Under the pieces are notes generated by a model. It made no database searches. It was not told the DNA's origin and worked only from the letters and a program-made list of their open reading frames with translations. 64,000 bases of DNA from Flectonema sp. DT1601 (Eukaryota > Euglenozoa > Diplonemea > Diplonemida > Diplonemidae): assembly GCA_964019425.1 (NCBI GenBank), contig OZ025865.1, positions 311,501 to 375,500 of the forward strand, read 5' to 3'. Every line of letters begins with the position of its first letter. Within the stretch, counting starts at the first letter, position 1. Position numbers and translations under genes: made by a program. Positions 53,606 through 64,000 of this stretch are shown here, one piece after another.

Positions 53606-54494
53606 AATAAAAAAAAAGAATAAACAATGTTATCATTGTTTTTTTATCGATCGACTATGTCGATCACTTTCTATTTTCCGTCCTGGTCAAGACGCTAAAC
53701 TGATTGTTTTTTTTTTAATAAATAAAAAGAAATAAAAAAAAAAAAAAAAAAGAATAAACAATGTTATCATTGTTTTTTTATCGTTCGACTTTGTCGACTA
53801 ATTTCTATTTTCCGTTTTTTTTTCTTTAAAAAATAAATAAAAAGAATTTAAAATAAAAAAAAAGAATAAACAATGTTATCATTGTTTTTTTTCTATCGAT
53901 CGACTATGTCGATTACTTTCTATTTTCCGTCCTGGTCAAGACGCTAAACTGATTGTTTTTCTTTTTTCAAAGTTAATAAAAAAGAATAAAAAAAAAAATA
54001 AAAAAAAAAATAAAAAAAAGAATAAACAATGTTATCATTGTTTTTTTTTATCGTTCGACTTTGTCGACTAATTTCTATTTTCCGTTTTTTTTTTCTTTTT
54101 AAAATAAAAAAAAAGAATAAACAATGTTATCATTGTTTTTTTTTATCGATCGACTATGTCGATCACTTTCTATTTTCCGTCCTGGTCAAGACGCTAAACT
54201 GATTGTTTTTTTTTTAATAAATAAAAAGAAATAAAAAAAAAAAAAAAAAAAATAAACAATGTTATCATTGTTTTTTTATCGTTCGACTTTGTCGACTAAT
54301 TTCTATTTTCCGTTTTTTTTTTCCTTTAAAAAATAAATAAAAAGATTTAAAAAAAAAAAGAATAAACAATGTTATCATTGTTTTTTTATCGATCGACTAT
54401 GTCGATTACTTTCTATTTTCCGTCCTGGTCAAGACGCTAAACTGATTGTTTTTTTTTTTTTTTTTTTTTTTTTCAAAATTAATAAAAAAGAATA
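53606..54494 (+). repeat. Satellite array, forward orientation
   Basis: Seven monomers alternating B, A, B, A, B, A, B. A monomers carry ATCGTTCGACTTTGTCGAC and lack the CCTGGTCAAGACGC block. B monomers carry ATCGATCGACTATGTCGATC and CGTCCTGGTCAAGACGCTAA. Each starts with AACAATGTTATCATTGTT. The array is cut at 54493-54494 by a MITE inserted at TA. Confidence 0.92.
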
Positions 54495-54921
54495 CTGTAA
54501 AGGGAAATATTCTTGTGGGGAAAAACCCGCGAGTTTTTTTTATTTTTTCTAAATCCGCGAGAATTTTTCCCCGCGAGAGTATTTCCCTGCCAGCATACAT
54601 TTTTATACAGCCATTTTTTTAGTTCTTTTCTGTGAAGAAAATACATGTGTTACAAAGGAAAGTTACAGCAAAAATTATTTTCGTTATGCAGCATGGTTGT
54701 TTTTAGATGTGTTTGCTGGAAAATAATTCTTTTTTCCAGCTTGCACTTGATGATTCCTCACATTCTTGATCACTTTTGCAAAAATCCTCTGTGGCAGGGA
54801 AATATTCTTGTGGGGAAAAACCCGCGAGTTTGAAAAAAAATCCCCAAATCCGCGAGAATATTTCCCCGCGGGAATATTTCCCCGCAAGAATATTTCCCCG
54901 CGAGAATATTTCCCTTTACAG
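54495..54921. mobile_element. MITE family 2, copy 2
   Basis: 427 bp with ends CTGTAAAGGGAAATATTCT and TA duplications at 54493-54494 and 54922-54923. It is closely similar to 47671-48085 over its whole length. The uninterrupted target (AAAAAAGAATATAAAAA) is present in sister satellite monomers, for example near 56895. Confidence 0.92.
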
Positions 54922-54923
54922 TA

Positions 54924-56150
54924 TAAAAAAAAAAATAAAGGTGAATAAGAAATTTGGGAGAGGAATAGGGGCAGTGAACTTTTGATTCAGGCCCTTCCCA
55001 ACGAACAGGACGAAGACTTCTAAAACCTGAGATGAACCAATTGAGTTGAAACAAACAAATAACAGAGACGCAACACATACCGGAACATCATCGCAAGCAA
55101 TGCTTCGGACCTCCGTCGACCTTCGTTCTTCCGGCGGCAAAGGGAAACAAGAAAGAACGGGCAATGAGACAAACCTGTTAGTTGGTGTTGTGTTGTTGTT
55201 AAAAACAAAAACATAAACGCCAGGAAGTTCGACAACGAAGACATCGACATCGATCGCTGCTCTGCAGATGTCCGGCGGGTGTTTGTCTACACTGTGTTTA
55301 TTGTTTGTTTTTTTCCCAAGGTTCAACCCTGGGAAGAGAAGTAAAAAATTCCGTCAGTGTTGGCCTTCCTGTTCGAAGGTGCGCGCCAATGACGATAAAT
55401 AGAGTGGGGGGGAGAAAACCTTTGATCCAACTGGATCCCTTCACGAGCTGACATTGCCATGTGAAGTTAAATATTCTGGCGATGCCAGCTCAGGCGACTT
55501 AGCCTGCTTTTTTCTTTAAATAAAAAAAATAAAAAGATACCAACAGGTGGGGTGATGGGTTGCGCCACTGCAATCCAGTCACAAAAAGAAACAAAGGTAA
55601 TCTCCAGGGTTCTCGACCCTTGGCTCTCCCTGCGCAAGCATCGCATGGAGGGTGACGCTAAGCACCCGGGGGGTACGAAACAAACTTTCCCCCTGCTGTC
55701 CTGTTTGAAATAAAAAAAAAAAAAAAAAAAACAAAGGGATAGAAGTAAACAGAATACATTACACCTCAACAGGTGACGCTAAACACCCAGGGGATACAAA
55801 CCAAACTTTCCCCCTGTTGCCCTGTTTGAAATAAATTAAAAAAAGAACAAGAAAACAGAATACAATACTCAGCAATCAGACTCGTTCACTCGCTTCGCCA
55901 GAGCCGTTCGAGCCGATGCTCATGTAAAGTTACCTGTTTTCTTTTAACAAATTAAATAAAATAAAATAAAAATAAAGTATACAAACCAAACTTTCCCTGG
56001 AATACAATACCTAACAATCAGTGCGTTCACTGGCCTTAGGGCTGTTCGGACTTATGCTTTGGACTGTTCCCTTGCAGAAAAAAAAAGTAAAATAAACCAA
56101 CTTTGGGACATTAGAAAAGCATAAAATAAAAGTTGCTACAACCAAAAGAC
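54924..56150. other. Non-satellite insert with degenerate tandem repeats
   Basis: 54924-55600 has ordinary composition without a supported gene; the longest minus-strand frame (about 54916-55326) begins at TTG. From about 55610 to 56090 there are three degenerate units built on GGTGACGCTAA(G/A)CACCC, ACAAACCAAACTTTCCC, CTGTTTGAAATAAA and ACAATAC..CAATCAG. The first of these motifs also occurs at about 43625. It may be a SINE-like or other dispersed repeat. Confidence 0.5.
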
Positions 56151-59100
56151 AACTGCAAAAAATAAAAGAATAAACAATGTTATCATTGTTTTTTTTATCG
56201 TTCGACTTTGTCGACTAATTTCTATTTTCCGTTTCTTTTCTTTAAAGAATAAATAAAAAGAATTTAAAATAAAAAAAAAGAATAAACAATGTTATCATTG
56301 TTTTTTTTATCGATCGACTATGTCGATCACTTTCTATTTTCCGTCCTGGTCAAGACGCTAAACTGATTGTTTTTTTTTTTTTAAATAAAAAGAAATAAAA
56401 AAAAAAAAAAAAAAGAATAAACAATGTTATCATTGTTTTTTTATCGTTCGACTTTGTCGACTAATTTCTATTTTCCGTTTTTTTTTCTTTAAAAAATAAA
56501 TAAAAAGAATTTAAAATAAAAAAAAAGAATAAACAATGTTATCATTGTTTTTTTATCGATCGACTATGTCGATCACTTTCTATTTTCCGTCCTGGTCAAG
56601 ACGCTAAACTGATTGTTTTTTTTTTTTTAAATAAAAAGAAATAAAAAAAAAAAAAAAAAAGAATAAACAATGTTATCATTGTTTTTTTATCGTTCGACTT
56701 TGTCGACTAATTTCTATTTTCCGTTTTTTTTTCTTTAAAAAATAAATAAAAAGAATTTAAAATAAAAAAAAAAGAATAAACAATGTTATCATTGTTTTTT
56801 TATCGATCGACTATGTCGATTACTTTCTATTTTTCGTCCTGGTCAAGACGCTAAACTGATTGTTTTTTTTTTTTTTTTTTTTTTCAAAATTAATAAAAAA
56901 GAATATAAAAAAAAAAATAAAAAAAAGAATAAACAATGTTATCATTGTTTTTTTTATCGTTCGACTTTGTCGACTAATTTCTATTTTCCGTTTTTTTTTC
57001 TTTAAAAAATAAATAAAAAGAATTTAAAATAAAAAAAAAAGAATAAACAATGTTATCATTGTTTTTTTATCGATCGACTATGTCGATCACTTTCTATTTT
57101 CCGTCCTGGTCAAGACGCTAAACTGATTGTTTTTTTTTTTTTTTTTCAAAATTAATAAAAAAGAATATAAAAAAAATACAAAAAAAAGAATAAACAATGT
57201 TATCATTGTTTTTTTTTATCGTTCGACTTTGTCGACTAATTTCTATTTTCCTTTTTTTTCTTTAAAAAATAAATAAAAAGAATTTAAAATAAAAAAAAAA
57301 GAATAAACAATGTTATCATTGTTTTCTTATCGATCGACTATGTCGATCGCTTTCTATTTTCCGTCCTGGTCAAGACGCTAAACTGATTGTTTTTTTTTTT
57401 TTTTTCAAAATTAATAAAAAAGAATATAAAAAAAATACAAAAAAAAGAATAAACAATGTTATCATTGTTTTTTTTTTATCGTTCGACTTTGTCGACTAAT
57501 TTCTATTTTCCGTTTTTTTTCTTTAAAAAATAAATAAAAAGAATTTAAAATAAAAAAAAAAAGAATAAACAATGTTATCATTGTTTTCTTATCGATCGAC
57601 TATGTCGATCGCTTTCTATTTTCCGTCCTGGTCAAGACGCTAAACTGATTGTTTTTTTTTCAAAATTAATTAAAAAAAAAATATAAAAAAAATAAAAAAA
57701 AAAGAATAAACAATGTTATCATTGTTTTTTTATCGTTCGACTTTGTCGACTAATTTCTATTTTCCGTTTTTTTTTCTTTAAAAAATAAATAAAAAGAATT
57801 TAAAAAAAAAGATTAAACAATGTTATCATTGTTTTTTTATCGATCGACTATGTCGATTACTTTCTATTTTCCGTCCTGGTCAAGACGCTAAACTGATTGT
57901 TTTTTTTTTCAAAATTAATAAAAAAGAATATAAAAAAAAAACAAAAAAAAAAAGAATAAACAATGTTATCATTGTTTTTTTTTTTATCGTTCGACTTTGT
58001 CGACTAATTTTTATTTTCCGTTTTTTTTTCTTTAAAAATAAATAATAAGAATTTAAAATAAATAAAAAAAATGAATAAACAATGTTATCATTGTTTTTTT
58101 ATCGATCGACTATGTCGATCACTTTCTATTTTCCGTCCTGGTCAAGACGCTAAACTGATTGTTTTTTTTTTTTTAAATAAAAAGAAATAAAAAAAAAAAA
58201 AAAAAAGAATAAACAATGTTATCATTGTTTTTTTATCGTTCGACTTTGTCGACTAATTTCTATTTTCCGTTTTTTTTTCTTTAAAAAATAAATAAAAAGA
58301 ATTTAAAATAAAAAAAAAGAATAAACAATGTTATCATTGTTTTTTTATCGATCGACTATGTCGATCACTTTCTATTTTCCGTCCTGGTCAAGACGCTAAA
58401 CTGATTGTTTTTTTTTTTTTAAATAAAAAGAAATAAAAAAAAAAAAAAAAAAGAATAAACAATGTTATCATTGTTTTTTTATCGTTCGACTTTGTCGACT
58501 AATTTCTATTTTCCGTTTTTTTTTCTTTAAAAAATAAATAAAAAGAATTTAAAATAAAAAAAAAAGAATAAACAATGTTATCATTGTTTTTTTATCGATC
58601 GACTATGTCGATTACTTTCTATTTTTCGTCCTGGTCAAGACGCTAAACTGATTGTTTTTTTTTTTTTTTTTTTTTTCAAAATTAATAAAAAAGAATATAA
58701 AAAAAAAAATAAAAAAAAGAATAAACAATGTTATCATTGTTTTTTTTATCGTTCGACTTTGTCGACTAATTTCTATTTTCCGTTTTTTTTTCTTTAAAAA
58801 ATAAATAAAAAGAATTTAAAATAAAAAAAAAAGAATAAACAATGTTATCATTGTTTTTTTATCGATCGACTATGTCGATCACTTTCTATTTTCCGTCCTG
58901 GTCAAGACGCTAAACTGATTGTTTTTTTTCTTTTTTTTCAAAATTAATAAAAAAGAATATAAAAAAAATACAAAAAAAAGAATAAACAATGTTATCATTG
59001 TTTTTTTTTATCGTTCGACTTTGTCGACTAATTTCTATTTTCCTTTTTTTTCTTTAAAAAATAAATAAAAAGAATTTAAAATAAAAAAAAAAGAATAAAC

Positions 59101-59510
59101 AATGTTATCATTGTTTTCTTATCGATCGACTATGTCGATCGCTTTCTATTTTCCGTCCTGGTCAAGACGCTAAACTGATTGTTTTTTTTTTTTTTTTCAA
59201 AATTAATAAAAAAGAATATAAAAAAAATACAAAAAAAAGAATAAACAATGTTATCATTGTTTTTTTTTTATCGTTCGACTTTGTCGACTAATTTCTATTT
59301 TCCGTTTTTTTTCTTTAAAAAATAAATAAAAAGAATTTAAAATAAAAAAAAAAAGAATAAACAATGTTATCATTGTTTTCTTATCGATCGACTATGTCGA
59401 TCGCTTTCTATTTTCCGTCCTGGTCAAGACGCTAAACTGATTGTTTTTTTTTCAAAATTAATTAAAAAAAAAATATAAAAAAAAGAATAAAAAAAGAATA
59501 AACGAATTTC
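56151..59510 (+). repeat. Main satellite array with higher-order structure
   Basis: 26 monomers in strict A-B alternation (13 dimers of about 245 bp). Each monomer has AACAATG/CATTGTT arms and a GTCGA-centred hairpin. Marker variants recur in the same order about 1793 bp apart: TTTCTATTTTTCGTCC at about 56830 and 58620; TTCCTTTTTTTTCTTT at about 57247 and 59040; GTTTTCTTATCGATC at about 57320 and 59113 and again at 57585 and 59378. This shows a 14-monomer higher-order unit, with one full and one truncated copy. Only 1-3 differences per monomer were seen between the copies by eye. Confidence 0.92.
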
Positions 59511-59901
59511 GATAAGGTGGGAAGTAACGGACTGGGAGCTTTTGGCTCCTGCCCTATTCCCGTTGTAAACTTTCTTTTTATTTTTATTTTTTTTAACAGG
59601 CCCAAAGGGCGACAATGATGGTTGCTGACCAAGGAATAATATTCAAATGAATTTTCGTTTCAAAGAAACGAACAGAATTAAGAGAGAGGTAGAGAAAAAA
59701 AAAAAAAAAAAAAAAAGAAAGAATAGAAAAAAATATGAAGAGGAAATAATCAAACATGAAAAAAAAAAAAATAAAATAAAATAAAATATAAATAAAAACG
59801 TTGTATGAAAAAGGAAAAAAAAGAAAAAAAAAGACCAGAAAAGGAAAGAGAAAATGAAAAGGTATAATATTATTGTGGGGATATGAGGATAGCAGGGAGA
59901 T

Positions 59902-59940
<39 letters not shown>
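59511..59940. other. Spacer at the satellite inversion point
   Basis: This A-rich and purine-rich stretch separates forward and reverse satellite arrays. It contains a short normal-complexity piece (GGGAGCTTTTGGCTCC, a 6-bp stem, at about 59536-59551) and long A-runs. No gene is seen. Confidence 0.5.
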
Positions 59941-60045
59941 TATTTAAAAAAAGGAAACAATCAGTTTAGCGTCTCGATCAGGACGGAAAATAGAAATTAA
60001 TCGACATAGTCGATCGATGGAAAAAAAAACAATGATAACATTGTT

Positions 60046-60079
<34 letters not shown>

Positions 60080-60333
60080 CCTTTTAATTATTTTAAAGAA
60101 AAAACAATCAGTTTAGCGTCTTGACCAGGACGGAAAATAGAAAGTAATCGACATAGTCGATCGATAAAAAAAAAACAATGATAACATTGTTTATTCCTTT
60201 TTTTTTTTTTTTTTTTTATTCTTTTTATTTATTTTTAAAGAAAAAACAATCAGTTTAGCGTCCTGACCAGGACGGAAAATTGAAAGTGATCGACATAGTC
60301 GATCGATAAAAAAACAATGATAACATTGTTTAT

Positions 60334-60375
<42 letters not shown>

Positions 60376-60754
60376 CTTTTAATTATTTTTTAAAGAAAAA
60401 ACAATCAGTTTAGCGTCTTGACCAGGACGGAAAATAGAAAGTGATCGACATAGTCGATCGATAAAAAACAATGATAACATTGTTTATTCTTTTTTTTTTT
60501 TTTTTTTTTTTTTTAATCCTTTTTATTATTTTAAAGAAAAAACAATCAGTTTAGCGTCTTGACCAGGACGGAAAATAGAAAGTGATCGACATAGTCGATC
60601 GATAAAAAAACATTGATAACATTGTTTATTCTTTTTTTTTTTTTTTTTTTTTTAAATTCTTTTTAATTATTTTTAAAGAAAAAAAACGGAAAATAAAAAT
60701 TAGTCGACAAAGTCGATCGATAAAAAAACAATGATAACATTGTTTATTCTTTTA

Positions 60755-60786
<32 letters not shown>

Positions 60787-61036
60787 CTTTTAATTATTTT
60801 TTAAAGAAAAAACAATCAGTTTAGCGTCTTGACCAGGACGGAAAATAGAAAGTGATCGACATAGTCGATCGATAAAAAACAATGATAACATTGTTTATTC
60901 TTTTTTTTTTTTTTTTTTTTTTTAATCCTTTTTATTATTTTAAAGAAAAAACAATCAGTTTAGCGTCTTGACCAGGACGGAAAATAGAAAGTGATCGACA
61001 TAGTCGATCGATAAAAAACAATGATAACATTGTTTA

Positions 61037-61068
<32 letters not shown>

Positions 61069-61287
61069 TCCTTTTTATTATTTTAAAGAAAAAACAATCA
61101 GTTTAGCGTCTTGACCAGGACGGAAAATAGAAAGTGATCGACATAGTCGATCGATAAAAAAACAATGATAACATTGTTTATTCTTTTTTTTTTTTTTTTT
61201 TTTTAAATTCTTTTTAATTATTTTTAAAGAAAAAAAACGGAAAATAAAAATTAGTCGACAAAGTCGAACGATATAAAAAAAAAACAA
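59941..61287 (-). repeat. Satellite array, inverted orientation
   Basis: About ten monomers on the minus strand, mostly B-type, with A-type near 60680 and 61235, so the strict alternation of the forward array is lost. Poly-T spacers reach about 35 nt. It ends at the target duplication of the MULE-like element (61279-61287). Confidence 0.92.
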
Positions 61288-61478
61288 GGGCAATGGCCCA
61301 AAATACCCCACTTTTTTTGCAAATGGCCCAAAATACCCCAAAGTGGCCCAAAATACCCCGAAGTGGCCCAAAATACCCCGAAGTGGCCTAAAATACCCCA
61401 AAGTGGCCCAAAATACCCCAAAGTGGCCCAAAATACCCCAAAGTGGCCCAAAATACCCCGAAGTGGTCCAAAATTTTC
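61288..61478. repeat. Left arm, 20-bp repeats
   Basis: About eight units of CCAAAATACCCCAAAGTGGC with AAAG/GAAG variants; the outermost units are separated by CTTTTTTTGC. It is the inverted partner of 63093-63272. The unit length is not a multiple of three, so all frames stay open here without being coding. Confidence 0.9.
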
Positions 61479-63092
61479 CGAACCCGGCTTTGGGAACTTG
61501 TAAATCAGGATAATGTGTGTACAGAAACTGGAAGTGATGATTTTTTTTTCGCTGTTCACTACAAGTTGTAACTTTTTCCACTGCCAAATTTTTTTTTTTT
61601 TTCTTGTTTTTTTTTCCAATTTTTTTTTTTTTTTTTTTTTTTTTTTCTTGAAACTTTTTTTTGGAACCTGCCTGGCCAGTATTTCTGTGTCACTTGGACA
61701 AAAGCTTTTTGCCGTCCCATTTTACTTTCTATTCAGCACACTCATCTGTGGATTTATGGTAATGGATTGATTGAAAGCTAATAACACAAACGGTCAAGGA
61801 TGTGATGACTTGGGAAATGATAAAAGTAATCTTCTTTCTGGAACTTCTGCTCAGTACATGCAAATGCATCTTGACACGCGGGAACCCTTCGGGCAGTACT
61901 GCGCTCTTGATAATTCAAAGTAGCCTTAAAAAAGCTCTCATGCTTGCATGAGTTAGATACCCTGATAACCCGGTCAGAAACAGGAGTGTCGCTTGCGACC
62001 AGGCTGTCTGTAACTCGCAGGTGTCTTGACTTTGAAATTCGGTTGGAATGACGTGTAAGAGGACAGCAGTTCTCTGTAAGGTGACCCAGCCCTGCACACA
62101 TACCGTTCTTTGCATGCACTCAGTAAAACTTCCAGAGGCTGAGAAAACTATCAAGACCTGACGAACAACCCAACCTATCCGTGAGTATTTGTCTTTGCTA
62201 ATCTCGTCAAGTGAACATCATACAAACGTTATCTCAACATCCGTGTGCGCTTAAGGTGTACGGGTGTTATCTTCCTCATCTCGATTTAGCCCTGCACCAC
62301 CTGCAGATTCTCGAAGGAAACTGGTTGCCTACGATGCTTCGTTCAGTAAAGTGTTCAGGTTCCTAATCACAAATGTTTTCATTCTCTCTAGGCTTTTACT
62401 CTTTTACTACGAACTTTTATTCTCAATCCCTAAGATGCCCGAAACATAGTTGAAACTCAACCTGCTGCCACTGAAACTCAGCCAAAAAATAGTATAAGCA
62501 AGATCCACTGCTAAAGCAAAGTAGCTTAAAGAGATTAAGAAAATCTCTAAGTGTGTAGCTGACTATGTGTCTGCACATATGAAAAAAGTTGGAGGAATTG
62601 CTAGTTTGCTGAGTTATATTCGTAGCAGCTTCACGGTGACGGCGGCCTTACTGAGAATTATCCCTGGTTGTTATGTGTTGAAAGCTACAGGTTATGGCGT
62701 CAAAATAACACTCGCGTGGGTGGTTGCTCTCTTCGGAAAGCATAACTTCAGACCCGTCAATTCGCGGCGCTTATATCTGCACACATTAATTAGTTGAACG
62801 AGTTCAAGTCACTTCCTTGCATAGCAGATCCGTGTCCTCTGTACTAACGCTATACTAAGTGTGACTGTGGCTGATACACGTAATGGTTGGGTTCTTTAAG
62901 TACTCAGGACTGGTTGCTTGCTAATGTGAATGCTGACGTTCGAATTGCCCAAACTTTCGAGTAAATTTAGGTGACCTGTCTGGTGCTTGTGATGCTCTGA
63001 ACCCTGATGGTTGTATGAGTAATACCTGGTGACTGTGACCCATCCTCATACCCAGCTATGTGGTTGGGACCCCAGGGTGCACAGCCAGACCG

Positions 63093-63272
63093 GGTTTTGG
63101 GCCACTTCGGGGTATTTTGGGCCACTTTGGGGTATTTTGGGCCACTTTGGGGTATTTTGGGCCACTTTGGGGTATTTTGGGCCACTTTGGGGTATTTTGG
63201 GCCACTTTGGGGTATTTTGGGCCACTTTGGGGTATTTTGGGCCACCAGGTGGGGTATTTTGGGCCATAACCC
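63093..63272. repeat. Right arm, 20-bp repeats
   Basis: About eight nearly identical units of GGGCCACTTTGGGGTATTTT, the first with TTCGG, closing with CACCAGGTGGGGTATTTTGG and GCCATAACCC. The units are more uniform than in the left arm, which suggests recent homogenisation. Confidence 0.9.
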
Positions 63273-63281
63273 AAAAAACAA

Positions 63282-64000
63282 TGATAACATTGTTTATTCT
63301 TTTTTTTTTTGTTTTTTTTTTATTCTTTTTTAATAATTTTGAAAAAAAACAATCAGTTTAGCGTCTTGACCAGGACGGAAAATAGAAAGTAATCGACATA
63401 GTCGATCGATAAAAAAAAACAATGATAACATTGTTTACTCTTTTTTTTTTTTTTTTTTTAAATTCTTTTTATTAATTTTTTAAAAAGAAAAAAAAACGGA
63501 AAATAGAAATTAGTCAACAAAGTCGAACGATAAAAAAAAAAACAATGATAACATTGTTTATTCTTTTTTTTTATTTTTTTTTATATTCTTTTTTATTAAT
63601 TTTGAAAAAAAAAAAAAAAACAATCAATTCAGCGTCTTGACCAGGACGGAAAATAGAAAGTGATCGACATAGTCGATCGATAAAAAAAAACAATGATAAC
63701 ATTGTTTATTCTTTTTTTTTTTTTTTTTTTAAATCCTTTTTTTTTTTTTTTTTAAAGAAAAAACAATCAGTTTAGCGTCTTGACCAGGACGGAAAATAGA
63801 AAGTAATCGACATAGTCGATCGATAAAAAAAAGACAATGATAACATTGTTTATTCTTTTTTTTTATTTTAAATTCTTTTTATTTATTTTTTAAAAAGAAA
63901 AAAAAAAAACGGAAAATAGAAATTAGTCAACAAAGTCGAACGATAAAAAAAAAACAATGATAACATTGTTTATTCTTTTTTTTTATTTTTTTTTGTATTC
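63282..64000 (-). repeat. Satellite array, inverted orientation, continues past window
   Basis: The right flank of the split monomer is followed by B, A, B, B and A monomers on the minus strand. The array is cut by the window edge, so its size is unknown. Confidence 0.9.

Larger units (their letters stand above)
61288..63272. mobile_element. MULE-like non-autonomous element with foreign interior (Pack-MULE-like)
   Basis: 1985 bp, flanked by the 9-bp duplication AAAAAACAA (61279-61287 and 63273-63281). Termini read GGGCAATGGCCCAAAATACC on the left and, inverted, GGGTTATGGCCCAAAATACC on the right, each followed by about eight 20-bp repeats in inverted orientation. The first 50 bp of the left arm match the end of the MULE at 47640, which explains how it could be mobilised. 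The 1.6-kb interior has normal composition and no transposase. One frame at 62567-62797 (MKKVGGIASLLSYIRSS, then LLRIIPGCYVLKATGYGVK) may be a captured gene piece, with a hydrophobic core and no family that I recognise. It inserted in the AAAAAACAATG part of a satellite monomer. Confidence 0.85.

Noticed and set aside
54916-55326. 136-codon hydrophobic ORF on the minus strand
   Set aside because: It opens at TTG, runs into a homopolymer at its end and shows no recognisable domain.
61078-61287. Peptide readable through satellite monomers (FIDRLCRSLSIFRPGQDAKL)
   Set aside because: Monomer lengths vary freely by homopolymer slippage without keeping frame, so coding constraint is absent.
61288-61478. 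CRISPR-like regular 20-bp repeats
   Set aside because: The repeats are contiguous with no unique spacers, and they form transposon arms with an inverted partner at 63.1 kb.
63000-64000. Telomere at the right edge
   Set aside because: No TTAGGG-type short repeats; the edge is still in satellite monomers.

Overview
The window is nuclear DNA of a eukaryote, probably a unicellular one; the lineage cannot be fixed from the sequence. Introns are short (64-102 nt) GT-AG introns, mostly GTATGT at the 5' end and always ACAG at the 3' end. Long A and T homopolymers fill introns, UTRs and intergenic DNA. Genes are compact and poor in introns, and several start codons follow an A-run directly. No rRNA, confident tRNA, CRISPR or telomere repeat was seen.

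Region 1 (about 1.7-45 kb) is a host gene segment in which every supported gene lies on the minus strand. In map order: a four-exon MGC-start SH3b-like protein; a 1359-aa F-box/ankyrin protein; a 16-kb gene desert of homopolymer tracts with islands of ordinary sequence and one piggyBac copy; a Cache-type receptor with a degenerate class III cyclase domain; a large Ser/Pro/Gln-rich protein with two C-terminal ubiquitin-like domains (three exons); a small membrane protein (two exons); a RING+PHD protein; three small proteins, one PPR-like; a protein kinase homologue that lacks its catalytic residues; and a cyclic-nucleotide-binding K+ channel with an EF-hand-like N-terminus (two exons). Cyclase-like receptor, CNB channel, pseudokinase, RRS-type phosphosites and SH3b protein suggest signalling, but no shared pathway is shown.

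Region 2 (about 42.5-48 kb) is a transition zone: small hypothetical genes, segmental duplications, a 301-bp MITE whose unoccupied target survives in the neighbouring duplicate, a retroelement fragment, and a truncated MULE transposon with a frameshifted transposase.

Region 3 (about 48-64 kb) is heterochromatin-like satellite built from two alternating hairpin-bearing monomers, in arrays of opposite orientation, with a ~1.79-kb higher-order period. Nested in it are a second piggyBac copy, a second MITE, a GC-rich (CpG-rich) island encoding a protein with two RNase H1/viroplasmin-type domains, and a 1985-bp MULE-like element with 20-bp-repeat termini, a 9-bp target duplication and a non-transposase interior. 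The satellite runs off the right edge of the window.

Gene models with introns were assembled by eye from splice sites and reading phase. RNA evidence would settle them.
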